DNA from: Phialemonium atrogriseum
Taxonomy: Eukaryota > Ascomycota > Sordariomycetes > Cephalothecales > Cephalothecaceae
NCBI RefSeq assembly: GCF_030411735.1
Contig: NW_026848139.1
Coordinates: forward strand, 1,550,001 to 1,614,000
Direction: 5' to 3'
Length of the DNA stretch: 64,000 nucleotides
Below the pieces are notes generated by a model. It made no database searches. It had not been told where the DNA came from and saw only the letters and a program-made list of their open reading frames with translations. Positions 44,263 through 57,700 of this stretch are shown here, piece by piece (the stretch's first letter is position 1; each line of letters starts with the position of its first letter). Both the position numbers and the translations under genes were made by a program.

Positions 44263-47200
44263 TCATCTTTCCCGATTGCCGTCGACTCCGTCGCGCACCG
44301 CAGCAAGAATGAGTTCCTTGGCCTTCTCAACCCCATCCTTAGAGCCGACAATTTCAATTGCCTCATCCTTAGCCTGGTCGCGAGGCACGGTGATCTTGCA
44401 GCCAGACTGCTTGCGAATGGAATTGACCTTGCTGCCGCCTTGGCCGATGACGTGACGGTAGGTTCGCGGGTCAGGAAGGACGAGGTATCCGGTAGCATTC
44501 TGTCTCTGGGCCTGTTCTTGCGCAGCTTCAATGGCTTTCTTGGCCTTCTCAATGTTCTCTGGCGAGCCGCGGAGAACCCATGCGATCTCTCCCTCTTCGG
44601 TAGAGGTATGCTCCACGACGTTCCACGAGTGCGCGTCCGCAATGGCATCATCATCGTCGGTGATGAGCGGAAGGGCACCACCGGTGGTGCGCGTGGTCGA
44701 TTGTGGCGTTGGTTTCGGGGGGAGCGGCTGGCCCGCGTGATCAACTGTAACGCTGTGGTCATTCCTCAGCTTCCGGAAGAACTGGCCGCCATTGGCAATG
44801 GCGTGATGCAACTTCCGCGGAACCTGTATCGTCTCGCCCTCCTGTTCCTTGACCGTTGACAAGATGTGGGCCTTGGCCTTTTCAACGTCGGTAGCTTGTC
44901 CGACAATCTTGACACCAGTCTGACCACTGGCCTGTCGTGGTATGTCGATGGTGACCTTGAACTGCGACTCGAGCCCGCGTTTGATGTCGCCTCCCCTTCC
45001 GATCAGCGATCTGTGCTTTTCAGTCGGGACTTCTACGACCTCGGTAACTTCGTTCTCGCGCCGAGAGACCAAGTCCTGGATCTGGGCAACGACCTTATCC
45101 ACGACCTCGGTTCGGCCTTCGATCTTGATGGTATTGCCATCAGAGTCTTGCTTGGGAAACTGAATAGCCCTCGCAAGCTCTCTGCGATCGCTAGAGCCAC
45201 CGGCCTTGACGACGATGTCGCGAAGGGTAGATCCTATGCAAGTTGGTTAGCGTCCAGGCAGCAATGTATCGGAAATGGGGGAGGATGGGCTTACCGCCAG
45301 CGCCAATGAGGGCTTTGTGGTACTTCTTGTCGACCTCAATTGTCTTGACCACCGTGTCATCGAACACGGCTTTCTTCTCCTCCAAGATCTTTTTCGCGGC
45401 AGCAACCTGTGACTTCGTGCCCTTGATCTGGATTTCCACTACGCCGTCAGCCGAGTCCCGGCCGTTGGGGATGTCAATCTTGGCACCCGTCGCCTGGCGC
45501 AGTTGATCCATGCCAGAGCCACCCTGGCCGATGAGGGAGGGCAGATGCTTCTGTTGCATCGAAATAGAGGCGGTGAAGGAGTTATCCTTCAGGTACTGCA
45601 GGAGGGAGAGGATCTCATCTCGAGCCTCATCAGCGCCCTTCTTGGGACCCCGGACTATGACCTCATCCGGCGCTTGTTGGCGTCGGGGCTTGCCGGCCTC
45701 GCTGGCTGCATCGGCAACTGATTCGTCCTCCTTCGTGTTCTTGGCGGACCGCGGGAAGAAGATGAGGACCTTGTATCTTGTCTGCAGTTTATTGATCTGG
45801 TTGCCCTGCGCGCCAATGAGCTCCCTGTGGAACTTGGGATCGATCTTAAGGACGTGGTTGGCCTCGTCTGCCAATTGCCGACCGAGGGCCAGGATGTGCG
45901 TTTTTGCGGCTTCGGCCTTGGCCTTGGGTCCTTTGAGTTCAACTTTCCCGTCGTGGACTTGGATATCGACGTCGAACTTATCCCGCAATTCTCGAATGTT
46001 GCTGCCACCCTTGCCGATAAGATGGTTGGCAAACTTCTGGGGGAAGTCGAACTCCAGCGTGAACCCGCGTTCCTTCTCATCTGCCTTCTCTTGCTCGATG
46101 AAAGCTCGGCATTTTGAGGCCAAGCTCTCGACGGCAGAAACAGGGCCCCTGATATTCACAGTTGTGCCTAGGTTGGAGACTCGTACGGGAATTTGGCTTG
46201 CCGCGCGGTTCTCCTGTTCCTTCTTGATGAACCTTCGAAGCTTGTCATGGAACCTAACCCAAAAAAAATTAGAGAGGTCTGGGTGGCGGACAAACGGATT
46301 GCTAAAACTCACTTCTGAGGCACATCGATGGACACCGACGATAAATCTTCCTGCTGGTTAATGAGGTCGATGATGTGCTTCTGGGCGTCACGCAGCCCCT
46401 GCTGGAAGTTACGAATGTCTTCCGAGGTGGGCTGAGTCCTTGGGACCTGGTAAGGAGTGTCCGGGCTTGAAGGCCCTTCGTAGACAAGCAGAACCGGGGC
46501 CTCTGCCTCGGAAGTCTCGGGAACAACAAGGTGCACCCCGTAATCCCCACGAACCCGTGGGTTGACTTCAGTCCGAAGGTATTGGTGAAAGAAAGGGTCG
46601 ACGGCAACCGTGGCCATCCGTGAGGGAGGATGGCTGTCGACAATCCCCTTGATTTCGGACTGAGCTCTGATCGCGCTCTTGCCATCCCGAGAGAATAGTT
46701 CCCAAGGAAGCGCACCCTCTTCTGTAAACGGAGTATTGAAGTGCACGTTATACAGCCTCTCCAACCGTTCAATCTCCTTCCTTTGTCGGAGGTAGCGAGT
46801 AACATTCCGGGCGTGGGAAGCGGCACCTCCGGGAGCCTGGCGGTGGAAGCGGGAGATGTCGATGTTGGAGCACTGCATAGTTGTCGCCAGGTCCATAGCC
46901 CTCTCCAAACCGACCTGGATTTGATTCGAAGGCCCGATGACAGTGACCATGTCGTCGTCCTCCTCGGTGGTTGGCAGAATGATGACACAGCCGGTGTCGT
47001 CAAAGAACTCATCGACAGGAATGCCCCTAGCTCCAATGATGAACTGATGACGGCCGCGCTGGATGGACAGCTGCTCCAGCACGAGTTGTTGATGGAGCTC
47101 CTCGACACGACGTTCAATCTCAGCCCGAGCTGCCTGCACGGCGGCGCGATCACCCGCAAGCTGGATGTGGTTGTCGTTGGCTGCGGGGACAAAGGTTGGC

Positions 47201-48341
47201 CGCTGACCCGGAGCCGGTGCGCTCGGTGGCGGTTGGGACGACCAGACCTGGTGAGGTGGGATTCGGATCTGAACCCCATTGTTTTCCTCCAGGCTCTGAG
47301 CAAAGCTGTTCTTGGGGCCGGCAAGGAATGGGTAGAACTCGGCAGGAATGCCCTTGACCTTGGTGTTGACGTTTGCAGCTCGCTCCCCTGCAATCTTCAG
47401 GATCGCGTCTCTCGCCGTTGCCGCGGACAGCGCATTTCCCTCGACAATGACGTCGATTGTACCATCATCGTCGTCGAATTGCGCTTGATTCTCATCAACC
47501 TTTGGCAGTTGGATCCTTGCGCCTGTCTTCTCTTGCAAAGACTTAATCGTGACTCCACCCTTGCCAATGATATGTGCCCTTGCCGATTGGGGGATGGCCA
47601 CCTTCACAGATTGCTGTGTGCACAGTCAGCTGGCTGCCGAGTTCGAGTTAGCTGATTAAAAGAATGGCCTACCTTTGTGCCAATCTGTTGGACCAAGTCT
47701 TTTAATGCCTGCTGGGCAACGTCTTGGGGGCCAGTTGCCTCGAACTTGAGCTTTCCATTGCCCAAGGTGGCCATGTTGATGTTGGCTCGAGACTTGCGGT
47801 TGAGATCCTTGATGATGTCTGGGAGCGGTCGCTTCAACTGATTACGTGCCTGAACATGCTGGGGTTCGAGGTATAAAGTTTCGACATTACGGCCGGGGAT
47901 TGAAATAGAAGGAGGGCCGTGGAGTCCGGGGCCGGTGGGGGTGGTCACGCCGGAAGCTGGGGTTGAGGTTCGGGGAGTGCCATTGGCGGAGCCGACGCCA
48001 TTGGTTTTGCCATTGGCATTGCTCTTAGCACTCCAGACAGGCGCAACACTGGCGTTTGCTTTCGGTTTAGGTCCGCCGAGCTCGGGGAAGAGCTCATGCG
48101 ACTGGGTGTCCAGATTGGCGGCTCGGCGGTCGGAGTCCTGTGCCTTCTGCTTACCCACCGACTTCACAGACGCTGGCTCCGCCCAGGATGGTTTCGCGTC
48201 GCTTCCACTCGCTTCTCCTGCCGGTTCATGTTTCACAGCGTCCTCGTCCGGGACTTCTTCGATGGTCGTGCGATGGGAGCTTTGGGCATGCTTGAGCTTC
48301 AGCGCCTCAGCTGAGGTTCCAAGATTGTCGCTGTCGGTCAT
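44263..48341 (-). CDS. SCP160: Vigilin/Scp160-like multi-KH RNA-binding protein
   Basis: Exons 48341-47673, 47613-46313, 46253-45295 and 45233-44263 give 1299 residues, close to yeast Scp160 (1222). After a disordered 130-residue start (MTDSDNLGTSAEALKLKHAQ), KH domains follow one another. GxxG loops appear in IIGKGGVTIKSLQEKTGARI, IIGARGIPVDEFFDDTG, LIGKGGSNIRELRDKFDVDI, LIGAQGNQINKLQTRYKV, LIGQGGSGMDQLRQATGA, LIGAGGSTLRDIVVKAGG, LIGRGGDIKRGLESQFKV and VIGQGGSKVNSIRKQSGC. AIANGGQFFRKLRNDHSV looks like a degenerate copy. LIGAGGSTLR is formed across the third intron, which confirms that junction. Scp160 binds many mRNAs on polysomes at the ER and helps efficient re-use of tRNAs; that role is from the family. 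It is divergent from the PAK kinase gene. Confidence 0.95.
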
Positions 48342-51300
48342 ATTGGTGCGAGAGGACTTGTTTGTCAGAGTAGCGGAGGTGATTAAGCGAGATGGGTGTA
48401 GGATTGGTTCCTAAAGGGTATCTACCAGAGATTGTATGTTAATTCGACATGCAGTCCAGGAGAAACTCGCGGGGGCGCAATCGTCGTCAAAGGGGCACAT
48501 TCCCAAGACTTACATTAAACAGGACCACTACGACAGTGGGAGTCGGGTCCAATAGGTAGTCAGGCTCTGAATGGAAATGAGCCTTCGGTCCAATGCCAAG
48601 TCCCTTAACGAGCCCTGTTGAAGTGGCTTTTCGTGCGTCGTAGAAAGCCACCAAGATATATGGATCGGGGCTGAAAACTTTAGAACATGGCGAAGAGGAA
48701 ACTGGCTTGGATAATACTCTATAGGGAAGCGGGGGATTGGGAATTGAGCTGAGAGATGGCCGCCAGGAAAGGGGGGGGAAGAATGGCGAACCCTTTTAAA
48801 GTTGCGTAAGGGGTGATGTGGAAGTTTCTCTGCCAGATGAGACGTATCTCGACGACTTCAACCCTGGCGGGGCGCACGTGACTTCCCGGCGTTTTGGTGC
48901 CTGTGTCGGGACTGCAGGCGTTCAACTTCCGACCCACAGTGCTTACTTGGCCTCAAAATTTACGGATACCTTCCATGGTATTGTGTCCGTATAGCACATG
49001 TACCTAGGTTAGTGTCCGTATAACCCCTATATCAGAATCTGCTAATGGCTAGGTAGTTGTGGACGTTGGGATAGGTGTGGACTTAAAAGACTTTGCCGCC
49101 AACTTGTGCGGTGCCTTCCATATACATGCGTATATATGGGTCGAAAAATGGGAGGAACAAAGTCGACAGGGAGGCAAGCGGCTTAGAAGAAGGGTGGAAT
49201 AGCTCACCGGATCACGAGATACTGACCAACCTAAGTCAAAACTCGCAAAAAAGTGTATCTCCGGGCTAATGCAATTCTCGACGAGAGGTACTAATTGAAT
49301 CAGTAGACACGATCCCCATATACTTTGGTAGCCGTGGATTACTAGCAGCTTAGGTAGACTGACGACAGGAGCAGATCTATAGAGGTGCCTGAAGATCTAC
49401 CCAATGAGCCCGCGCTTGTTCCATCTAGCCTCGACCTATGTAGATACCCCTTGGTCATGGCACTCGCGAGTATGGGTCGGGCTATCTTGTCCGCGACGGC
49501 TTTCGAGTCTACGAGTCTGCCCAGAGGTTGAGATTGCCTAGATATCTCGTACAAAGTTGGGCATGGGATACCGGACATATGGACCGGTGTACTGATGCAC
49601 ATTCTCTTAGGACACCCTACGTCAACAGACGGAGGACGGACGCTCCAGATATCCCTATCGTATCCCTGCGGGGCGCCACCAGGGGAACTGTGACGAAATT
49701 CCAGGATCAGACCCAGGGTAGTCCGTATCATATCATTAGTATCTACCTACTGAGCGAGGATGGTGTTTTGATCTGGGAGTACAGGGCGTCGCTTTGGCGC
49801 CCAACTGTTATGTGAACCTTCCTGTATTGGACCTGTCTGCACCCGCTTCATATCGGGGCTTGGTTCCCAAGAAAGGCTTATTCACCAGGAACAGCTGTAT
49901 GCATTCTTCCCATGCGGTACGCATCGTTGCGGGGAAAGATCGGGTCGATGTGCGCTTCAAGATCGTCGGACATGATCAGAAAATAATTGGTAGGGTTGGA
50001 ATGGATTCTAGGTCTCCAAGGCAGGGACCTATGTTCATGAAAGATGAGTGTCTACTAGGTTAGGTAGGTAGCTACCTGTACGCAGTAGGTAGAGGTAGGT
50101 AAATTCAGGTATGTACTGATTGCAGGATGGAACCTTCCATTGATATTAATCTGTGGAGACACGCTACAGAAAAACCCAGGGAGGATCAATCTGGTTAAAA
50201 CCAGGCTTGGCATCGCCTCTGATACTGTGGCTTTACACTGACGGGAGAGGTCCACCTAGCCTCGATGTTGTTGGGCAAGCCAGGAACCTAGGTAGGTCCT
50301 GCAAACTCGGGGTCTAAGGCTTGTACTATGCAGCATACTTGCTGAGTTTGTCCATCCTCCGGAGACTTACAGACGATGCATTTCGCAGAACTGGAGTTTT
50401 CGGTTGATGTGGCCAATCATTGAATCCTCCTTCGCTAGCTACCTACCTCCAGCCGCACCTTAACTGGCCCGGTCTTTAAGAAAGCCCCAACATTCGAGAT
50501 CGGCGCGAGGGCGACGATATATAGCTTAGAACCAAACCACCTATCCAACTCAAACTTTGACACGGTCCTAGACAAGGTCCTCCTTGCCGTTTTAGCTCTC
50601 GACGGTTGGGATCCTCTCAGTTGGCGCCGACAACATCGTGAAACCGCCAGCCAAAACGGGGCCCAATTTAGGTGGGACAATTATTCGTTCGGGCCTTTCC
50701 CCACTGTCCAATGTGTCACTACGCATACATACGGCGTAATTTGTACACCTGGTAGTATACCTACCGCCTCAGTTTTCAATGGCACTGTCCTGAACGAAAC
50801 GGATTATATATGCACGATGCGACACATCTACACTAATAATAAGCACGCTGGTGCTCGTCACCCATGCCTCGTGAGACTCGAAGCAGCTGTCTGCTAACTC
50901 CTCCCGACTGAGTCCTGGGACGGTGGGATTCTTGCGGATACTTGCCTCAGGGCGGAGGTTGTGGCGGCGGCGGCAGGGGATATCAACACGCCTCCCTGCT
51001 TGCTGGGCACCACCTCTCTCCACTGAATGGCGAGATTCATCAATTCAATCCTGCTCGTGTTGCATGATTCCCCCTCTGGGCCATGCCTCGCCATGGTATA
51101 CGGCAAGGGTTGCCAGCCGAGTCCAGGGCGATTTGGTTGATTTACAGATAGATCAGGTTTTTGCATTAACTACACTAACTCGGATTCGTACGAAGTACCT
51201 TGCTTTGCTCGGGTTGCGTTTACGCCCCCCCAGCGGGGGCCGCACCTGCCTCATCTTCCTCTCCTCCTCTCCACCGTTGTCCATGCCCAATACCTGACTG

Positions 51301-51709
51301 GGGGTTGCTGCCTCTTTCGAATGGAGTCATAGCTTTCCCTTTCCATCTTCTCCAGAGTCCATTCCAGTTACAAGAGGCTCGTGAATCATTGACGACATTT
51401 CCCATCTGTGATTGACACCCCGAAATCCCAAACTCCGAGCCGCAATATTACCGTAAAACCACCGGCGGCGACCAACGGCAGCGTAAAAACGGAGCGAGAC
51501 CTCCGTCAGGCGCAGCGTAACTCTACAATTATTGGCAGCCACTGACATAAAAAACAAAGGTCGAAACGCAATTTTTCCTCGCACCCTCCTATACCCCGTA
51601 CTTCACACACCTACTACCGCCCCTCGGCCTCCTCCCACCTCAGACCATCGCTCTCTAGCGGCCGACGGACGTTATTCTGCTACACCCAACTGGCTTTTTC
51701 CCGTGGATC
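48342..51709. other. 3.4-kb divergent intergenic region
   Basis: Between vigilin (-) and the PAK kinase (+). Contains TAGGTA-type repeats near 49000-49020, 50055-50103 and 50440-50455. Open frames near 49342-49815 and 50923-51297 have no recognised family. The last 500 bases probably hold the kinase promoter and leader. Confidence 0.45.
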
Positions 51710-54553
51710 ATGGATAGCCAAAGCCAGCATCTTCCTTTCAACGGCAATTCTCAGCGTCGCAAACTGACTAAGAAAGCACCGCCCTCTACTCATCTCCACT
51801 CCAGCTCGCTCAGCATCGATGGTCGCATTGACGCCCAATCCATCCAGAGCAAACGGAGCTTGACAAGCCTGAGGCGGGCCCCGAGCGCTCCACCTTCCAG
51901 GACATCAACATCAAACGCGTCCAACAGCTCATCACCACGATACCCCCCGACCGCAATACGATCCAATCCGTCGCCCGTCCTTCCCAGCAGCGAGTTTGCC
52001 GGCCCCTCCTCCTTCTACTCGCAGCCTCTGCCCCCTCTCTCCAATCGCGGAAACCGCCACTCCGACTCGGCTTCACACTCCCGCCCCCTCAGTTCCAAGA
52101 CATCCGAGGAACTCATTGGGGCGCCTTTCGACGGGACCGCGATCCTCAGTCGATTCGAAGCCACCAAATCGTCGACTCACTACCTCCCTCCTCCCCGCCC
52201 TGCACCTCCCCCGCCGCGCGCCGGCCCCGACACCAACGCCAGAATCATGAGCCCCCCCACACTGCGCCAGTCGGCGAGCTTCTCCGCTGCCGACTCTGGC
52301 GCCGACACCCTGGTAAACGACGACAAATTCCCATCCAAGGTCGAGAGCTCCGCGATCGCCCCGAAGCGATATTCCGACGACGGCAAAGAATCCAAGCCGC
52401 CCGGCGTCCTGAGGAAGAAATCGGGCTTTTCGGGCTTCATGAACAGCTTGGTGGGGTCGCCAAAGAAGCCTCTTATCTCAGCGCCTGAGAACCCCGTGCA
52501 CCTCACCCACGTCGGCTACGACAGTGCAACGGGTCAATTCACGGTTCGTTCATTGCTCCTCCGTTTCGCCTTTGCTTTCCTGTTTTGATGTCTTCTTTGC
52601 TGCTAACCAGCCAATAGGGCCTTCCGAAAGCGTGGCAGCGCTTGATCACGGATGCGGGCATATCAGAGAAGGACAGAAGAGAGAATCCGCAGATCCTCGT
52701 GGACGTGTTGACATTCTACAAGGAGACAACTGAGAAGCCGCAAGAGGACCAGCAGCTAGAGAAGTTCCACGATGCAAGAGCGACCGATTACCGCTCTTTG
52801 GCCACCACACCGTCATCCACAACAATGCCGTCGCCCGCCACGCTGACCCCGGGCAGCTATCCACTTTCCCCCATGATCAGCCCGCCCGCCAGCCCCCGAT
52901 TTCCACAGGTCAACAATGAGAGCAGCTTTATGTATCCGCGAGAGCCACCTCCGGTACCGAATAAGACACCGGGGGCGCTGCCCCCCAAGGATATCAACAT
53001 GGTGCCCAGTCGGCCAGCACCAAAACCTCCGGTTAATCTTCCCAATAGGGTGGCTCCCCATCCCCCTTACCCTGCAAAGGACTCGGGCATCGGCATGCCG
53101 CCGCCTGGCGAGGATGCACAAAGCCCCACGAGCGTTCCTCCCAAGGACAATGTGCCAATGCTGCCCGAGGAACACCGGTCAAGGTCGAATTCCCGGGTAA
53201 ATGGCGCACCTCCCTACACTTCTGCCCAGGCCTCCTCGATCATACCGCCGCCTACAAACCAGGCCGCGGCGTACCAGCAGCAATTAATGCAGCAGCAGCA
53301 AGAGCAGGCCATAGCCCAGGCCCAAGCGGCGATGACCGGCCAGCTCAGCCGGCAAGCAAGCAAACGCCAGCAACCTACACCTCCCACTTCTCAACACCAA
53401 TACCCTAGGCCACCCGATGCAAACGGAGCAGCAGCCCGTGTTCCCCAACCCCAAGCCCAATCCCAACCAGGCCCTGTTGTCCCCGGCGGAGCACGGCCTA
53501 GACATCGGCCTCGCCAGAGCAATAGCATTGATGTCATTGCCCACCTCAAGAGAATATGTTCGGAAGGAGACCCGCGGGATATCTATCGCGGCTTTACCAA
53601 GATCGGACAGGGTGCCTCTGGCGGCGTATACACAGGCCACGAGCGGGGCAGTAACCGGCTTGTTGCTATCAAGCAGATGAATCTGGAGCAGCAGCCCAAG
53701 AAAGATCTCATCATCAACGAAATCCTCGTCATGAAGGAGAGCTCACATCCCAATATCGTGAACTTCATTGACAGCTATCTGTGTGGTGGAGAGCTGTGGG
53801 TCGTCATGGAATTCATGGAAGGTGGGAGCCTGACAGACGTCGTCACGTTCAACATCATGACCGAAGGCCAGATTGCCTCGGTATGCCGGGAGACCCTCAA
53901 GGGGCTCCAACACCTTCACTCCAAAGGTGTCATCCACCGGGACATCAAGTCGGACAACATCCTCCTCAGCATGGATGGTAGCATCAAGCTGAGTAAGTCT
54001 TCCTTGCACCCTCCAGTCGACCGCCTAGGTTTCTTGTTCTGACAATCAATATAGCCGATTTTGGATTCTGTGCCACCATAAATGAGGCCCAGAACAAGCG
54101 TACGACCATGGTCGGTACGCCTTATTGGATGGCACCCGAGGTTGTCACCCGGAAAGAATACGGCCGGAAAGTCGACATCTGGTCATTGGGGATTATGGCC
54201 ATCGAGATGATTGAAGGAGAGCCGCCCTATCTAACTGAGTCTCCATTGCGAGCACTGTGGCTGATCGCCACAAATGGCACACCCCACATCAAGGAGGAGC
54301 AGAATCTGTCAGCTGTCTTCCGGGATTTCCTCTATTTTGCCCTCAAAGTCGATCCGGAGAAGAGAGCCAGTGCCCATGACCTCCTAAGAGTAAGTCATGC
54401 ATCCTTGTCTTGCAGCTCAATATATAGGACCTATCTGACAATTCCTTCAAGCACGACTTCATGAAACAATGTGTCGATCTATCCCAGCTCTCGCCCCTGG
54501 TCCGAGCAGCAAGGGAAGCTCGTGCACAAGAGAAGGCTCGCAAGGGACAATAA
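51710..54553 (+). CDS. cla4: p21-activated protein kinase, Cla4 type
   Basis: Exons 51710-52543, 52618-53992, 54055-54389 and 54452-54553 give 881 residues. A disordered Ser/Pro-rich start leads to a CRIB/PBD motif at about 257-310 (ISAPENPVHLTHVGYDSATG, then GLPKAWQRLI after the first splice), which binds Cdc42/Rac-GTP. A Pro/Gln-rich linker follows. The kinase domain runs from about 601 to 855: glycine loop IGQGASGGVY, catalytic lysine in LVAIKQMN, HRDIKSDN, DFGFCATI formed across intron 2, and MVGTPYWMAPEVVTRKEYG. DFGFCA and the GLPK-WQRLI linker favour Cla4 over Ste20. Cla4 kinases act in polarity, septation and, in plant pathogens, infection growth. I see no PH domain N-terminal to CRIB, although yeast Cla4 has one; this may be lineage-typical. 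Confidence 0.93.
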
Positions 54554-56556
54554 CTGCCCCTTGTCTCTCATGGCCTCCCCCTTTTCTCGAGAAAACACAT
54601 TTATTTTTTCTTTACACCTGTACACTGTTGGCAACTCATCCAGGACCCGCACATTTCTAGAGGAGACATGGTCCCCTTCAACCATCAAAACCAAGAGAAA
54701 AAAAACAAGAGCCCCGGTTCATGCCCAGAGATTCTCTGCACATACTTGCACCACGCCTGGGACATTCTACTCACTTCGCCAAACTAAAAACATACACAAC
54801 GTTTTTTTTTATCTTCACCTGCAAAGTCTTGGCTTTTAAGCTAGGACAGGGCTCATAACCTTGAGGCCCTGATTAGCCTTGTCTTTGCACATACTCCACA
54901 GCGGGCAGTGGGCTACTTTGCTTTATGTTGGGATGCCGCCGACGTCAACGAAGATATCGTGGCATATAATTCTTCAGCTTTGTTTGGTGTCTTGCTAGAA
55001 GGGAAAAGCGATTCCACTGCAGTTTACGGCGATGAGGATGGATGGATGATTTTGATGACGGAGAGGTCGACGGAAACTGACCCTCCACTGCGGACGAGGA
55101 AATCTCAAATGGGGAGATGACACGAGTTGAGAGAGCTCACGGGGCAACGGAACAAGCAATGGGAATCAGGATCACTAGCATCTCCATTCCTTCTCCTGTT
55201 TGTGTTTGGAGTAACCTAGGAGGGATTTGCTTGCCTATCTCAGTGGTTGCTTGTCATTCCCTCGAAAGAGAGCGGGCTGGGGCCTGGCCTGTGTTTTTTA
55301 TACCTTTACTTTCCTCTCGTCCATCACAGAAGGAACAGATATGGGAAGTTCCAAGGGGGCCAGGCATGGTTGATGCCCAGTGGAATTCACAAGAGAGGGT
55401 GTGTATATACAGGTAGCCATTCCCAGCTCTCCACATTCCGGCTGGTCAATAGAACTGCCATCAAGGTTGAGGTCACTTGTACGGATCCCTAGTTAGCGGT
55501 TTTGCATGTCCTAGCAAGCAAGGATGCCTCTGCCTCAAGCCTGGTTTGGAAATACCCGGCCTCGGATGCTATGCATCGTGGCATTACAGCAAGGGCAGGT
55601 AGGGGACAGGAACAAACGCATTTGAGAAGGGGAGATCAAGGATAGCAGACACCAAGGGGATCACACACTCTACGTATAATAAGAAGCATGGAAGCATGGA
55701 TGGACTATTCAAGCCAACGCGAGAGTTTGTTTCCTCGGCGCATCCCAAATTAAGCAAGCTTGCTACGTGCTTCCCCTTCTCATAGTAGAATGAATGGCCC
55801 AGGTTGGTGTGACCATCCATGACAATGGAGGAAGAAGCAAGCACCGTCACCCCCTCTGGGAGCGATTAGATTCAGATTGCAACGACTGCAACGTTTGTTC
55901 TTGCCTGCTCACTCTTTGCACAAGGGGCCGCTTCATTAAAGGGGGCAAATACCACGGAGCCTAAACCAAGCTCTGGCCTGCCTAGGTGGAGAGATGAAGG
56001 TTCACCATTATTCTCTCGCTTGGCAAGATTTTAAGGAGAGTCCATATATAGACAAGATGATCATCGTGTAATATTAGGGTGGTCTAGCCATCTATGTACC
56101 GGGCCAGTATTTCTCTATCCTTGGTAGCAAATCCCTGCACCAGGTATTCGTCGTTGGCAATAAATGCGTGCCAGTTCCCCTTTTTTGCCGTGTGGAAAGA
56201 ATAATAATCCCAGCAAGACCGAAATGTGATCAAAAAAGCCCCTCCTTATCACTCCTAAACCCCGAGGCAAACCCAGTGTGCCAGTACAATGAGAAAAAGA
56301 AGAAGAAAAACGCAAGCCATGCCATGCCAAACAAGACCAGACCAGAGACCAGACCGGCCAGACAAGCTGTCGACGAGAAAATGGGGGTAAAAGACAGAAG
56401 GGAATTTGAATGCCGGGATAGGCCGATCCATAGTATATCCGCAGTGTATATCTGGTGAGTTGCCAACACCAGCGACTTATGGAGATCCAATGGGTATCAA
56501 GCTAAAGCACCACTTTCTGGAGACTCTTACGAGTCGAGACCCGAAACCAAGCAACA
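54554..56556. other. 2-kb convergent intergenic region
   Basis: Between the PAK kinase and the dehydrogenase gene. A- and T-rich runs near 54600-54830 fit a kinase 3' untranslated region. No gene recognised in the remainder. Confidence 0.45.
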
Positions 56557-57700
56557 TTAGTAGAGGGAGTAGCCTCCATCAATGATGACATTGGAGCCGG
56601 TCATGTAGGAGGAAGCGTCGGAGGCCAGGAAGACACAGAGGCCATTGAGTTCGTCGACGTCGCCGAGGCGGGCCTGGGGGGTGAGGCTCTTCCAGATCTT
56701 CTTCTGGGCATCCAAGGCCGGGACCTTGTTCAAGGCAGTGTCCATGTAGCCCGGGGAGATGCAGTTGACGCGGATGTTGTACTTGGCCCACTCAGCTGCG
56801 AGGGACTTTCCAAACTGGATCACGCCAGCCTTGGAGGCGTTGTAGCAGCTCTGCTCCTGGGGGTAATTGACGATGCTGCCGGACATGGAGGCCACGAGGA
56901 TGATGGAGCCAGGCTTGCCAGCCTCCATCATGGAACGGCCAACAGCCTGGGCCATGAGGAAGGAGCCGGTCAGGTTGATGTCGATCAGGCGGCGGAACAT
57001 TGCTGGGTCGTACTTCTCAGCAGGGATGTTGGAATCGGCGATACCAGCAGAGTTAACCAGGACATCTGGAGCCCCATAGAGGTCCACAACGTTCTGCACT
57101 GCGGCATTGATGGCATTTCCGTCACGGACATCGACCTTGAAGAAGCTGACAGGAAGGCCAGACTTGTGGTGCAGTTCACTTGCAGCTTCATCGCCGAGTT
57201 CCTGGTTGGCATCAAAGATGACAATGGCCTTTGCACCAGCCTCAGCACATGCAGAAGCCATGTAGTGTCCAAGACCGCGAGCGCCACTGGCAGATAGATT
57301 AGCGTGGGAAGGAAAGTGAAATATTGGCGACAAGGACTTACCCAGTGACAATGATGACCTTGCCCATGACACTCATCCTCTGCATCGTGGCAGGCATCTG
57401 AGAGAAGACCTTCTCAGTAAGGGGTTTAACCACATCTGTGTCGGCTACAGGTCCTTGGCCCTGAGAGGTATGGCGCACAGGGATGCTGAAGTGATCCGAG
57501 TTAGCCGAGGCGACTCCCTTTGAATCCGGGCTGTAGACCGACACAGGCACTTCGGTTTCCTTGATGACTTCTGATTTGAGCCATGAGGAAGATGCGGAGA
57601 AAGTGGCGCGCTGTGTGAAAGCAGGAACTGCGTTGCGGGCAACAGGGCGGGTTGCCAGGCGCATGGTTGCCCGCACGGCTGAACGAGCGATGGCGACCAT
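56557..57700 (-). CDS. Short-chain dehydrogenase, D-arabinitol 2-dehydrogenase-like
   Basis: Exons 57700-57342 and 57286-56557 give 362 residues. The first 40 residues (MVAIARSAVRATMRLATRPV, then ARNAVPAFTQRATFSASS) are rich in Arg, Ala and Ser without acids, like a mitochondrial presequence. The Rossmann signature VTGGARGLGHY at about 118-128 is formed across the 55-nt intron. NSAGI, the catalytic Ser in SMSGSIVNYP and YNASK complete the classical SDR set. The end MTGSNVIIDGGYSLY is typical of the arabinitol/mannitol/sorbose group. D-arabinitol 2-dehydrogenases oxidise D-arabinitol to D-ribulose with NAD. The substrate is inferred from family likeness; a sorbose reductase or mannitol 2-dehydrogenase-like enzyme is also possible. 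Confidence 0.85.

Noticed and set aside
45510..46361. 283-codon plus-strand frame over the vigilin gene
   Set aside because: Antisense to KH-domain coding sequence; its translation is low-information Ser/Leu-rich.
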